From NCBI RefSeq assembly GCF_002101785.1, contig NZ_LQPJ01000100.1, positions 1 to 64,000 of the forward strand: DNA of 64,000 nucleotides. The letters are read 5' to 3'. Positions 1 through 8,380 of this stretch are shown one piece after another. This DNA is from Mycobacterium palustre. GTDB lineage: Bacteria > Actinomycetota > Actinomycetes > Mycobacteriales > Mycobacteriaceae. Position numbers and translations under genes: made by a program. Position 1 is the stretch's first letter, and every line of letters starts with the position of its first letter. The notes beneath the pieces were generated by a model. The model saw only the letters and a program-made list of their open reading frames with translations, had not been told where the DNA came from and made no database searches.

Positions 1-92
1 CGACACGCCACACCCCACCCGGGGGTTCTCCTCACATCAAGCCGACACGCCTGCTACCAACGTCCTGGCCGAGTACATCTAGCCTCGCTGCC

Positions 93-647
93 ATGGCCAT
101 CGAATCCACCATGCTTGCCCTCGGCACCCCCGCGCCGCCGTTCTCGCTGCCCGACCCGGCCACCGGCGTCACGGTCAGCCTCGACGACCTGTCCGGCCCC
201 GCCCTCGTCGTCACGTTCATCTGCAACCACTGCCCGTACGTCAAGCACGTCGCGGCCGGGCTCGCCGAGTTGGGCCGCGACCTTGCCGACAAGGGCGTCG
301 CGATGGTCGGCATCTCCAGCAACGACGTCGTCACCTACCCGCAGGACGGGCCCGACGAGATGGTCGCCGAGGCCCGCCGGCACGGCTGGACGTTTCCCTA
401 CCTCTACGACGAGACCCAGGACGTCGCCCGGGCCTTCTCCGCCGCCTGCACCCCCGACACGTTCGTCTTCGACGGCGAGCGTCGGCTCGTCTATCGCGGC
501 CAGCTCGACGACTCCCGGCCCGGCAACGAGCTGCCGGTGACCGCCGCCGACGTTCGCGCGGCCGTCGACGCGGTGCTCGCCGGGCGGCCCGTCGACTCAA
601 ACCAGCGGCCGTCGATCGGGTGCGGCATCAAGTGGCGTGAGGCCTAG
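93..647 (+). CDS. Thioredoxin-fold thiol-disulfide/peroxiredoxin-like protein
   Basis: A 184-residue cytosolic protein of the AhpC/TSA-thioredoxin superfamily. The N-terminal GTPAPPFSLPD segment is the usual peroxiredoxin-like opening and a CNHC redox motif (C44, C47) follows the first beta strand, in the context ICNHCPYVKH. Proteins with this motif are generally annotated as thioredoxin-family reductases or thiol peroxidases; the substrate cannot be read from sequence. There is no signal peptide. The ATG start gives a complete fold. Its stop overlaps the stop of the convergent coiled-coil gene by 4 bp, so no separate terminator lies between them. Confidence 0.85.
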   Translation: MAIESTMLALGTPAPPFSLPDPATGVTVSLDDLSGPALVVTFICNHCPYVKHVAAGLAELGRDLADKGVAMVGISSNDVVTYPQDGPDEMVAEARRHGWTFPYLYDETQDVARAFSAACTPDTFVFDGERRLVYRGQLDDSRPGNELPVTAADVRAAVDAVLAGRPVDSNQRPSIGCGIKWREA

Positions 648-1324
648 CTAGACCCGTTCGACCGGTCGGCCTGGCGCTTGTGCTTCTCGGCGGTGGCCAG
701 TTGGGCCACGCGGTCCGCCTCGGCGCGCTTGGCCGCCGCCTCGACCAGCTTCTCCTCGGCGTCGCCAACCTTGGCATCGGCGGCCTTGGCCGCGGCCTTT
801 TCGACGGACCGCGTCGTCGCGTCGACCTGGCGTTTGGTCGATTCGACGGCGTTCTTGCGCTCGGCGGCCACCTTGTCGGCCTGCTGCTTGGCCGAGGCGC
901 TGCGCTTCTGCGCGGACTGGGTCGCTTCCCGCTTGCGCTGCTCGGCGGTGGCGCGGGCCTCCTTGATCTCCTGCTCGGTCGCGGCCTCGGCCTCTTGCCG
1001 GTCCTCGACGGCCTGGTCGCGGGCGCGCTTGAGCCTGCTGTCGGCCTGCTCGCGCCGGGTCTCCGCCTTGGCGTCCAGCTTCGCGGCGCGGCCGAGCGCG
1101 TCGCTGCGCTCGACCAGCGCCGTCCCGCGCTCGACGAGCCTGGGGTCGCCGAGGGCATTGCCGACCGTGGTGTCGAGCATGCCCAGCGAGCGCTCGTAAA
1201 AGAGCCGCGCCGGCGCTTCGCTATCGATGCGGGTGACCACCCGCTCCTCGATCACCTGCAGCGGAAAGCGGGCGAGCTGGTAATGAAATCGCAAGAGTGC
1301 GACCCGGACTTCGGAAATTTTCAT
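644..1324 (-). CDS. Alanine/glutamate/lysine-rich coiled-coil protein
   Basis: A 226-residue protein I cannot assign to a named family. The first ~80 residues (MKISEVRVALLRFHYQLARFP) look folded, with aromatic and hydrophobic residues. From about residue 85 to the C-terminus the sequence is almost only A, E, K, R, D and Q in heptad-like order, predicting one long charged coiled coil. The ATG is chosen because AGGAG lies 6 bases upstream and the longer reading frame crosses the gene in front. It follows the CsbD-like gene by 28 bp on the same strand and shares its coiled-coil composition, so the two are likely co-transcribed and may work together in stress. Confidence 0.75.
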   Translation of the reverse strand: MKISEVRVALLRFHYQLARFPLQVIEERVVTRIDSEAPARLFYERSLGMLDTTVGNALGDPRLVERGTALVERSDALGRAAKLDAKAETRREQADSRLKRARDQAVEDRQEAEAATEQEIKEARATAEQRKREATQSAQKRSASAKQQADKVAAERKNAVESTKRQVDATTRSVEKAAAKAADAKVGDAEEKLVEAAAKRAEADRVAQLATAEKHKRQADRSNGSS

Positions 1325-1352
1325 CAAACTGCTCCTGTGTTCGGCCCCGTGG

Positions 1353-1910
1353 TCAGGGCAGGTCGGCTTCGTTGGCGGCCTCGTCGGCCTGGCGGCGCAG
1401 GCGCTGGGCCTCCAGCTTTTCGTTCGCGGCCGCCTGCACCGAGCTCTGATGCTCGGCGGCGGCGTCGACGACTTCTGCTGTCGCGTCCCGCTTTTCCTCA
1501 CGCTCCGCGGCTTTCGCCTGCTGCACCTCGCGCTGGGCGTTCGCCTCGGCCCGGACGGTCTCCCGGATCGCGCTTTGCTGAGCCGCCTGCTCGGCCGCCC
1601 GCTTCTGCGCGGTCCGCTGGGCTTCGATCGAATCTTCGGCCGCCGCGGCCTGGGCGCTGGCCGCGAGACGCTGTTGGGCGCCTTCGACTTTGGCCTCGGC
1701 CGCGTTGGCGCGCGCCTCTTCGGCCTCCGCCTCGGCAACGGCCTCGGCGCTGTTGGCCTCCTTGCGTTGGTGCGCCTGGGTCTGTTCGAGCTGGCCCTCG
1801 GCGGTCAGCGAATCATTGCCGAAAACAGCGCCGATAACCTCTTTCGCCTTGCCCTTCACCGAGTCGATGAGGCCCTTGCGGGCTTCGTCGGCCTTGTCGT
1901 GCTCACTCAT
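1353..1910 (-). CDS. CsbD-like stress protein with coiled-coil extension
   Basis: A 185-residue protein. Residues 1-45 (MSEHDKADEARKGLIDSVKG, then KAKEVIGAVFGNDSLTAEGQ) match the CsbD-like small stress-protein pattern of a KGKAKE..G...... .L.AEG core. CsbD proteins are normally 60-70 residues; here a ~140-residue alanine/glutamate/glutamine-rich coiled coil is attached. The start is fixed by AGGAG 5 bases upstream of the ATG; a longer frame upstream lacks a ribosome binding site. It is the first gene of a two-gene unit with the coiled-coil protein downstream. Family members are general-stress induced in Bacillus; the role here is inferred. Confidence 0.8.
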   Translation of the reverse strand: MSEHDKADEARKGLIDSVKGKAKEVIGAVFGNDSLTAEGQLEQTQAHQRKEANSAEAVAEAEAEEARANAAEAKVEGAQQRLAASAQAAAAEDSIEAQRTAQKRAAEQAAQQSAIRETVRAEANAQREVQQAKAAEREEKRDATAEVVDAAAEHQSSVQAAANEKLEAQRLRRQADEAANEADLP

Positions 1911-2094
1911 ACGGTCTCCTTCGGGCGTTGGCCAGCAACGCGCGAATCGATTCGGGTGTTGATTAGGAAGTGGTTCCACAGGCTGGGACCCTCAAACCTT
2001 CGTGTGGCCCGGGTCACTGCCCGGCGCGGATGCCGCCCGCGCGTTTGGGCACCGCGCGGCCGGGTACCGCCACGTCGCAACGGAGGGAGCCGGC

Positions 2095-2589
2095 GTGAGT
2101 TACCTGGATTCGGCCAAGGACCAAGTGCTGGGTGTGGTGAAAAAGGTCGTCGCCGCCCAGCCCCGCCGGGCGGCGGCGCAGACCGTCACCATCAAATGCC
2201 CGCTCGAACGGATCGAGCAGTTCTGGCGGGACCCCAACCAGATGTCGGTGGTGCTCGGTGACATCGCCGAAGTCAACGCGGCCGGGCAGGACCGCTACCG
2301 CTGGCGGCTGCGCAACCAGCCGGAAGTCGTCTGGGAGTCCACGCTGATCCCGGAGCCCGAGGGGCTTCGGTTCGTCGGCGCCGACGACGGCAACCACATC
2401 GCGGTCAGCTACCGGCCCGCCCCGCGCGACCTGGGCACCGAGGTCACCTTGCGGGTCAACACGCCGGCGCCCGGGCTGTTGTCGGGGGCCGCGGCGTTCA
2501 AGGTGCTGTACCGGCTGCGGGCGCTCATGCAGACCGGCGAGGTGCCGACCATCCAGTCCAACCCCAGCGCGCGGAAGTCCGCGCGGTAA
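2095..2589 (+). CDS. SRPBCC-family (polyketide cyclase/dehydrase-like) protein
   Basis: A 164-residue cytosolic protein with a START/SRPBCC helix-grip fold: the beta strand VTIKCPLERIEQFWRDPNQM is the typical opening (strand, then a helix with FW and a DP turn), followed by alternating strands. Such proteins bind hydrophobic ligands or act as cyclases; the ligand is unknown. The GTG start is preceded by GGAGGGAG; a longer frame upstream has no ribosome binding site. It sits 17 bp ahead of the zinc alcohol dehydrogenase and is probably the first gene of a four-gene unit. Confidence 0.8.
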   Translation: MSYLDSAKDQVLGVVKKVVAAQPRRAAAQTVTIKCPLERIEQFWRDPNQMSVVLGDIAEVNAAGQDRYRWRLRNQPEVVWESTLIPEPEGLRFVGADDGNHIAVSYRPAPRDLGTEVTLRVNTPAPGLLSGAAAFKVLYRLRALMQTGEVPTIQSNPSARKSAR

Positions 2590-2606
2590 GCGAGAGGCGG
2601 CACGCC

Positions 2607-3854
2607 ATGCGCGCACTGTGCTGGAACGGCGTCAACGACTTGTCGGTGGAGACGGTCGACGACCCGAAGATCCTGAATCCCCACGACGCGATCGTCGAGG
2701 TCCGGCTGACCACCACCTGCGGCTCGGACCTGCACTTCATCGACGGCTACCTGCCGGGCATGCGCGAAGGCGACGTCTTCGGTCACGAATTCATGGGCGT
2801 CGTGGCCGAGACGGGTCGCGAGGTGCGCGACACCAAGGTGGGCGACCGGGTGGTGGTGCCGTCGTTCATCGCGTGCAACCACTGCTGGTATTGCGAGCAC
2901 GAACTGTATTCGTGCTGCGACACCACCAACCCCAACGCCGAGCTGCAGCAGCCGCTGCTGGGCTACCCGTCGGGCGGAATCTACGGCTACACGCATCCGT
3001 TCGGCGGCTACGCGGGTTCGCACGCGCAATACGTCCGGGTCCCCTTCGCCGACGCGAATTGCTTTGCCGTTCCCGGTGATATCGCCGACGAGCAGGCGCT
3101 GTTCTTGTCCGACGCGGCGCCCACGGGCTTCATGGGCGCCGACTTCTGCGACATCGCCGGCGGCGACACGGTCGCGGTCTGGGGCGCCGGCGGCGTGGGC
3201 CTGATGGCCGCCCGCAGCGCCCTGCTGCTGGGCGCCGAGCGGGCCATCGTCGTCGACCGCATCCCCGAGCGATTGGCCTTGGCCCGCAACGATTTCGGGC
3301 TGGAGACGGTCGACTACTCGGCGGTCGACAGCGTGTACGAGGCGCTGCGTGAGATGACCGGCGGCCGCGGCCCGGACGCGTGCATCGACGCCGTCGGCAT
3401 GGAGGGCCACGGCACCGGAGTGCAGCAGCTCTACGACCGGGCCAAGCAGCTGCTGCGGATGGAAACCGACCGCGCCACCGCGCTGCGGCAGGCCATCTTG
3501 GCGTGCCGCAAGGGCGGGGTGGTGTCGGTGCTAGGGGTCTACGGCGTTACCGACAAGTTCCCGACGGGCGTGCTCACCAACAAGGGCCTGACCCTCAAAA
3601 CGGCCCAGCAGCACGGCCAGCGCTCCGTGACCCGGCTGTTCGATTACATCGAGCAGGGCGACCTCAACCCGGCCAAGCTCATCACCCATGATTTGCCGCT
3701 CGAGGACGGCGTGCGCGCCTACGACCTGTTCAAGAACAAACAAGACGGGTGCATCCGGGTGGCGATGCGCCCGGGCGTCAAAGCCCCCGCCCCGAAGCGG
3801 CAGAGCCCCGAAAGGACCAGTGTCAGCGATGACCGCGCAACCTCCCGATCCTGA
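2607..3854 (+). CDS. Zinc-dependent alcohol/formaldehyde dehydrogenase (MDR)
   Basis: A 415-residue medium-chain dehydrogenase. The catalytic zinc ligands are visible as C38 (TTCGSD) and H60/E61 (FGHEFMG); the structural zinc loop is C90, C93, C96 and C104 (ACNHCWYC...C). The Rossmann motif WGAGGVGLMAARSALLLGA lies near residue 190. The layout resembles glutathione-independent formaldehyde dehydrogenase and related class III-like enzymes, but the true substrate is unknown. The C-terminal ~20 residues after the fold are proline- and serine-rich and overlap the next gene by 26 bp. It follows the SRPBCC gene by 17 bp, consistent with an operon. Confidence 0.88.
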   Translation: MRALCWNGVNDLSVETVDDPKILNPHDAIVEVRLTTTCGSDLHFIDGYLPGMREGDVFGHEFMGVVAETGREVRDTKVGDRVVVPSFIACNHCWYCEHELYSCCDTTNPNAELQQPLLGYPSGGIYGYTHPFGGYAGSHAQYVRVPFADANCFAVPGDIADEQALFLSDAAPTGFMGADFCDIAGGDTVAVWGAGGVGLMAARSALLLGAERAIVVDRIPERLALARNDFGLETVDYSAVDSVYEALREMTGGRGPDACIDAVGMEGHGTGVQQLYDRAKQLLRMETDRATALRQAILACRKGGVVSVLGVYGVTDKFPTGVLTNKGLTLKTAQQHGQRSVTRLFDYIEQGDLNPAKLITHDLPLEDGVRAYDLFKNKQDGCIRVAMRPGVKAPAPKRQSPERTSVSDDRATSRS

Positions 3855-4074
3855 CCCCGTGCAGACGCCCGGCCTCGAGCCGGGCGGCGGCGTCGCCCCG
3901 GGCACTACCCCGCCGGCCGCGCCGCAGACCTCGGGTGTGGCCCAGCCGCATCCCCCCAACACCCGGCGGTTCACTCCAAGTTCCGTTCTCACCGTCGCCA
4001 CCGTGTGCGTCTTCGCTGTGGTGTTCGTCGCGGTGGCGGTGCTGCTGATTCTGAAAATGGTTGGAGGGAGCTGA
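3829..4074 (+). CDS. Small proline-rich single-pass membrane protein
   Basis: An 81-residue protein. The first ~45 residues are rich in proline, glycine and threonine; residues ~50-76 form one hydrophobic segment (VLTVATVCVFAVVFVAVAVL), predicting a single membrane span with an extracytoplasmic or cytoplasmic disordered tail. An in-frame GTG at 3820 is an equally possible start, as AAAGGA lies 3 bases before it. The gene overlaps the end of the dehydrogenase and its TGA overlaps the ATG of the next gene, so translation is probably coupled. No family is recognised. Confidence 0.65.
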   Translation: MTAQPPDPDPVQTPGLEPGGGVAPGTTPPAAPQTSGVAQPHPPNTRRFTPSSVLTVATVCVFAVVFVAVAVLLILKMVGGS

Positions 4075-4337
4075 TGTCGAACCGATTGACGGTCGGTGCC
4101 GAGGACGTTCGGCGGCTGCTGGACGCCCGGGAAGCGGACGCCGCGCTGGTTGCCATCGAGGGCCGCATCGAGGTCGTCACGCCGGCGCAGCTGGAGTCGG
4201 CCGACTACCGCGGCGCCCTGCAGATCGCGAGGCGCGACGACGTGGTGCGGCGGGCGGGCGGCCGCGAGCTGTCGGATCCTCAGCTGGCCGAGCAGGCCGA
4301 GCAGCTCGACACGGCCGTGCGCAATTTGGGCGCCTGA
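4074..4337 (+). CDS. Small conserved-looking protein, unknown function
   Basis: An 87-residue soluble protein, MSNRLTVGAEDVRRLLDARE at the start, mostly helical by composition, with no cysteine, signal peptide or membrane segment. GGAGGGAG lies 3-4 bases upstream of the ATG, which overlaps the previous stop as ATGA; this is strong evidence that the frame is translated. It is the last gene of the SRPBCC-dehydrogenase unit and ends 4 bp before the stop of the convergent MOSC gene. I do not recognise the family. Confidence 0.7.
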   Translation: MSNRLTVGAEDVRRLLDAREADAALVAIEGRIEVVTPAQLESADYRGALQIARRDDVVRRAGGRELSDPQLAEQAEQLDTAVRNLGA

Positions 4338-4341
4338 CCCG

Positions 4342-5145
4342 CTACGGCGCGATTGTGACGGGGTCCCCCACGCGGATGACGCCGGCCGCCACCACCTCGA
4401 GGTAAGCCCCAGCGCACGGCTGTGCGCCGGAACCGGTTGCGTTCCAACGGTTTTCGAGCGCTGGCGTGCGCAGGGCCTGCGGGGACCGTGGCAGCGGGCC
4501 GTGTTCGAGGGTGGGCACCACGCACCGCGAAGTGGCGGGCAGGCCGCGGAGCCGCACAGTGCCGATGGTGAAACCCTTGCCGAGCCAATGGTTTTCGGTG
4601 TAGGGCGGATAGCCCGGCGGCGTCGCGACCACCACGTTGGGCCGGTAGCGCAGCGCTTCGACGCCGATGTGCTCGAGCGTTGCGGTGGTGATCGCATGCA
4701 ACGGGGCGTCGTCGGTGAACGAGTCGCCAGGGGTCGCCTGGGCGATCTGCAGGATGCGCCCACCGACCTCGGCGTCCAGCCCGAGCTCCAGCAGCTTTTC
4801 CGGGTCGGGGCGCTCCACCGTGGCACCGTCGGGCCGCTTGCTGATCAGCCGAACCCGCCGCCCCACCAGGTGCGAGAGCTGTTCGTCGACGTCGGGATCG
4901 TCGGCCTCCAGCCGCGTTCCGTCGGGCAGCCCGATGCTCACCCCGCCGGTGCCGGCGTTGGCGGTGCACTTGAGCAGCCCCCGCCACAGCCGCGCCTGCT
5001 TGGCGCTGGCGACATACCCGGTCTCGGTGTCGACGAGCGCCAGGCGCCGGTCCCCCTCGGCGCCGTGCTCGTCGACGAACATGCGGTCCACGGTCTCGCC
5101 GAGCATCGACTTCACCGGGTAGCGGCGCAGGCTCTCCACCCTCAT
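4342..5145 (-). CDS. MOSC-domain protein
   Basis: A ~267-residue protein with an N-terminal MOSC beta-barrel (MRVESLRRYPVKSMLGE) followed by the MOSC catalytic domain, including the conserved cysteine in TSRCVVPTLEHG. MOSC proteins carry or use the sulfurated molybdenum cofactor and take part in detoxifying N-hydroxylated compounds (mARC/YiiM-like); the substrate here is unknown. The ATG at 5145 gives the standard N-terminus for the family; a GTG at 5190 in the same frame would add 15 residues. The gene converges on the SRPBCC-dehydrogenase unit. Confidence 0.85.
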   Translation of the reverse strand: MRVESLRRYPVKSMLGETVDRMFVDEHGAEGDRRLALVDTETGYVASAKQARLWRGLLKCTANAGTGGVSIGLPDGTRLEADDPDVDEQLSHLVGRRVRLISKRPDGATVERPDPEKLLELGLDAEVGGRILQIAQATPGDSFTDDAPLHAITTATLEHIGVEALRYRPNVVVATPPGYPPYTENHWLGKGFTIGTVRLRGLPATSRCVVPTLEHGPLPRSPQALRTPALENRWNATGSGAQPCAGAYLEVVAAGVIRVGDPVTIAP

Positions 5146-5264
5146 CTCGGCTTCAGCCGGACCGGCCAAGCTCGTCGGCTCCTCCACCACGCATCCCCAC
5201 CAGCGGCACTGTCGTCAGAGAAACGGTACCGCCCTCACGCGTCCGGCGACGGGCCGGACAACGA

Positions 5265-5588
5265 CTAATCCGGGCAATACACGGATTCGGCGGCGCTCAC
5301 CATGCCGGTGACGTCGGCGAACGAGTAGCCTTTTGAGCTCAGGGTCGAGTGGATGTCCGAGGCGATCCCATCCGGCGTCTTGCCGGCCATGCGGTCGGCG
5401 CAGATTTGGTGCCCGATCGAGACCATGTCGGACTCGGCCCCGGAGTTCCAGGCGAATCCCAAATTTTTCAGTTTTGCCAGGTAGGTGTCGTCGGTGCTGT
5501 CGGCCGTCGCAATTGCGGCGCCGCTGGTGAGGGCGGCGCCAAGCATCACGGGGATCGCAAGTTTGGCTAGCCGGCGAGGTGCAAACAT
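5265..5588 (-). CDS. DUF732 secreted protein
   Basis: A 107-residue exported protein. Residues 1-29 form a signal peptide (APRRLAKLAIPVMLGAALTSGAAIATA). The mature part has the DUF732 layout: D..YL..L...G, two cysteines (HQICADRM and VYCPD) likely to form a disulfide, and G..... D.... S.L between them. DUF732 is a mycobacterial family of small secreted proteins with no established function. GGAAGG lies upstream of the ATG, and a TATACT -10 element is found about 40 bp upstream. Confidence 0.88.
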   Translation of the reverse strand: MFAPRRLAKLAIPVMLGAALTSGAAIATADSTDDTYLAKLKNLGFAWNSGAESDMVSIGHQICADRMAGKTPDGIASDIHSTLSSKGYSFADVTGMVSAAESVYCPD

Positions 5589-5628
5589 TTCATGCCTTCC
5601 TTATCCGTAGGCGTCGTAGGGCTCCGCC

Positions 5629-5634
5629 AGTATA
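5629..5634 (-). promoter_or_regulatory. Putative -10 box for the DUF732 gene
   Basis: TATACT on the minus strand, 40 bp before the ATG at 5588, with TTAATT 17 bases upstream as a possible -35. This would give a ~34-nt leader containing the GGAAGG ribosome binding site. Single occurrence and no experimental support, so a weak call. Confidence 0.35.
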
Positions 5635-5767
5635 TGGGCGTTCGGAGGCGCAATTAATAAGACCGGTGCAAATCGGCGCCCTCCGGAGCCCTCGAATGCG
5701 CGGGTGCTAAAAAGGGTTTATTGCGTCAATTGGCAACTGTTGCCCTAATAAATTATTTGCCACGGTG

Positions 5768-7093
5768 TCAGTGAGCCAGCAGGCGCTTTTTCTGCTCGGT
5801 GAATTCCTCTTCGGTGAGTATTCCGGAGTCGCGCAAAGAGGCCAGCTCGCGCAACTCGGCGGCGATGCTCGTCACCGGGCCGCCCTCCGGAATCTGCGGC
5901 GGCGCCGCCGCCTCCCGCGTCGGCGCCCCGATGCGCTCGCGGCGACCCGGCGCACCGGGGCCCGGGCCGGTGCCGGCCATGGCTCGCCCGGCCAAACTCG
6001 CCAGGGCCATCTGGCTGAACAGGCTTCCGGCGCTGCCGGCCGAGGCTTCCGCGGCGGCGGTGGTCGCGGCGGGCAACGCCACCGCAAGGGGGCGTATCAT
6101 CGTCGTCTCGTAGGTCCATGTGGGCGGAACCGACAGTGCCCCAATTGTTTTCGCTTCGCCAAGGCCCGCCGACATCGCCGATCCGCCGGCCAAGTTGGTG
6201 ATCACCGGGAACGGCGTTGGCGGCACGGGCGCCGTGCCGGGCCAGCTTTGAATTCCCGCCCAGCCACTGACGATGTCGTCGGTGTGGAAACCGGTCAGCG
6301 CGCCGACGACGTCGTAGGGAAGAGCGGTCGCGTCGACGGCGAGTCCCCCCGCACCAAGCTCTGGGTCGACGAAAATGCCGCTCAGGCTGCCTAGGAGGTT
6401 GATCACGTCGAGCAGGTCGAGCGGCGTGGCTTGGGCCGGGGTCGCCGCGAGGCTGGTCAAGGCGGCAGGCACCGCCTGCGGGGCGCTCGACAACGTGCTC
6501 TGAACATTTCCCGCGGAGGTGGCGGTGGCTTGCCCGACGACGGCGGCTTGGGTGGCAGGCCCGCTTTCGCTGGTGGTCCGTGGCGGTGGTGAGAACGGCG
6601 TCAGAACCGTCGCGAGCGCCGACGCGGCGGCGTAGCCGTACATGGCGGCGGCGTCTTGGGCCCACATCTCGGCGTACTGCGCCTCGGTGGCGGCGATCGC
6701 CGCGGTGTTCTGGCCGAAGATGTTGGTCGCGACCAAGGCCATCAGCTGGGCCCGGTTGGCGGCGATTACCGGCGGCGGCACCGTTTCAGCGAAGGCGGTC
6801 TCGTAGGCGGCGGCCGCGGCCTTGGCCTGGTTGGCCGCCTCCTCGGCCCGCGCGGCGGACGTTCTGGTCCAGGACACATAGGGGGCGACCGCGGCGGCCA
6901 TGGCCACCGCCGACGGGCCCATCCACGGCCCGGCGGTGAGCACCGTGACCTCCGACTGATACGCGCTCGCGGCCCAATGCAGCGAGGCGGCCAGTCCCTC
7001 CCAGGCCGCCCCGGCGGCCAGCATCGGTCCCGAGCCTGGGCCGGCATACATCCGCGCCGAATTGATCTCCGGGGGCAATAGCGCGTAATCCAT
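5768..7093 (-). CDS. PPE family protein, SVP subgroup, with C-terminal SHOCT-like segment
   Basis: A 441-residue PPE protein. The N-terminal ~180 residues (MDYALLPPEINSARMYAGPG) form the helical PPE domain with the PPE signature at residues 7-9 and the WxG turn region around residue 29. The conserved ALSVPPTWT near residue 330 places it in the PPE-SVP subgroup. The last ~30 residues (ELRELASLRDSGILTEEEF, then TEQKKRLLAH) match the short C-terminal SHOCT motif, which is not usual in PPE proteins. PPE proteins are typically exported by ESX systems with a PE partner, but no PE gene is adjacent. Confidence 0.9.
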   Translation of the reverse strand: MDYALLPPEINSARMYAGPGSGPMLAAGAAWEGLAASLHWAASAYQSEVTVLTAGPWMGPSAVAMAAAVAPYVSWTRTSAARAEEAANQAKAAAAAYETAFAETVPPPVIAANRAQLMALVATNIFGQNTAAIAATEAQYAEMWAQDAAAMYGYAAASALATVLTPFSPPPRTTSESGPATQAAVVGQATATSAGNVQSTLSSAPQAVPAALTSLAATPAQATPLDLLDVINLLGSLSGIFVDPELGAGGLAVDATALPYDVVGALTGFHTDDIVSGWAGIQSWPGTAPVPPTPFPVITNLAGGSAMSAGLGEAKTIGALSVPPTWTYETTMIRPLAVALPAATTAAAEASAGSAGSLFSQMALASLAGRAMAGTGPGPGAPGRRERIGAPTREAAAPPQIPEGGPVTSIAAELRELASLRDSGILTEEEFTEQKKRLLAH

Positions 7094-7292
7094 GTCATTT
7101 CTCCGATCGGCTCCGATGGCCGCCAGGGCGCTGACGGCTTCCGTGACGGCGTACTGGGCGGCGCGGGACCAGCAAACAATCGCGTTCCTCTAGTACTACA
7201 TCCCCCGCGCCCCAAATTGACCAGCACCGCGCCGACGGGGCGTCGGAGACTCCCGCGGTGCGACCCGGCACGCGGTGCGGTAGAAGGGTCTG

Positions 7293-8336
7293 GTGGACGA
7301 GCCGCCCCCCATATCGTTCGATTCCTCGGCGCTGCGCGAAGCGATGGTCAGGCGGCTGTACCGCCGAACGATGGCCGAGGGCCAGATCACGGTGCCCGCG
7401 GTGCCGGGCCTGCTCGACGAGTACGTGCAGCTGTGCGGCAACCTCTGCGCCAGCCTGGGCGTTTGGTACACGCCCGAAGAGTCCGTCAAGCTCAGGACGG
7501 TGCTGGAGGCCGAGCTGGCGAAGGCCTTCAAGGCCTCCCAGCGTTCCGACGTCGTCATCTCGTTCCAGGTTCCGTTCGGAACGGGGATGAACTACCGGGT
7601 CAAGGCCGAGTGGCGGACCGTCGAGGCCGACTACGATCACTGGGTCGCCACCAGGCCCCCGCCGCTGTTCGGCACCGAACCGGACGCGCGGGTGATGGCG
7701 CTCGCCGGGCAAGCGGGCGACCGGGGCGCCTATCGGGTGCTGGACATCGGCGCGGGAACCGGGCGCAACGCGCTGGCGCTGGCCCGGCTCGGCCACCCGG
7801 TGGACGCGGTGGAAATCGCGCCGAACTTCGCCGACGTGATGCGCTCGGAGGTCGAGAACGAATCGCTCGCGATGCGCGTCATCCAGAGCGACGTGTTCAC
7901 CGCCATGGAAGGCGTCCGCGACGAATACCAGCTGATGATCCTGTCCGAGGTGGTGCCCGACTTCCGGACGACTCACGAGTTACGGGGCGTGTTCGAACTC
8001 GCCGTGGACTGCCTGGCCCCCGGCGGCCATCTGGTGTTCAACACCTTCCTGGCGCGCCCCGGCTATACCCCCGACAGCACTGCGCGCGAACTGGGTCAGC
8101 AGTGCAACACCATGATCTTCACTCGCGCCGAGGTGACCGCGGCGGCGGCGGGGCTGCCCCTCGAGCTGGTGGCCGACGACTCGGCCTACGAGTACGAGAA
8201 GGCGCACCTGCCCGAAGGCGCCTGGCCGCCCACCGGCTGGTTCGAGAATTGGGCCAGCGGCCTCGACGTATTCGATGTCGCGCGGGAGGAGTCGCCGATC
8301 GAGTTGCGCTGGCTGGTCTACCGGAAGTCGGGCTGA
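7293..8336 (+). CDS. Class I SAM-dependent methyltransferase
   Basis: A 347-residue protein. The SAM-binding motif I LDIGAGTGRNALAL is near residue 150, preceded by an unusually long helical N-terminal region (residues 1-140) that may bind the substrate. The acidic loop after beta 2 (DAVEIAPNF) and a motif around the fourth strand (LMILSEVVPDF) fit a class I methyltransferase. Start is GTG with AGAAGGG 4 bases upstream. It is transcribed away from the PPE gene and is followed 44 bp later by the cupin gene. Substrate unknown. Confidence 0.8.
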   Translation: MDEPPPISFDSSALREAMVRRLYRRTMAEGQITVPAVPGLLDEYVQLCGNLCASLGVWYTPEESVKLRTVLEAELAKAFKASQRSDVVISFQVPFGTGMNYRVKAEWRTVEADYDHWVATRPPPLFGTEPDARVMALAGQAGDRGAYRVLDIGAGTGRNALALARLGHPVDAVEIAPNFADVMRSEVENESLAMRVIQSDVFTAMEGVRDEYQLMILSEVVPDFRTTHELRGVFELAVDCLAPGGHLVFNTFLARPGYTPDSTARELGQQCNTMIFTRAEVTAAAAGLPLELVADDSAYEYEKAHLPEGAWPPTGWFENWASGLDVFDVAREESPIELRWLVYRKSG

Positions 8337-8380
8337 ACTTTCGAATATCGTTGAGTGGGCGGTGTATCGGGAGGTGCGCG

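Noticed and set aside
5732..5744. GGCAAC-T-GTTGCC palindrome after the PPE stop considered as terminator
   Set aside because: Loop of one base and no T-run; more likely incidental or a protein site, not supported enough to list.
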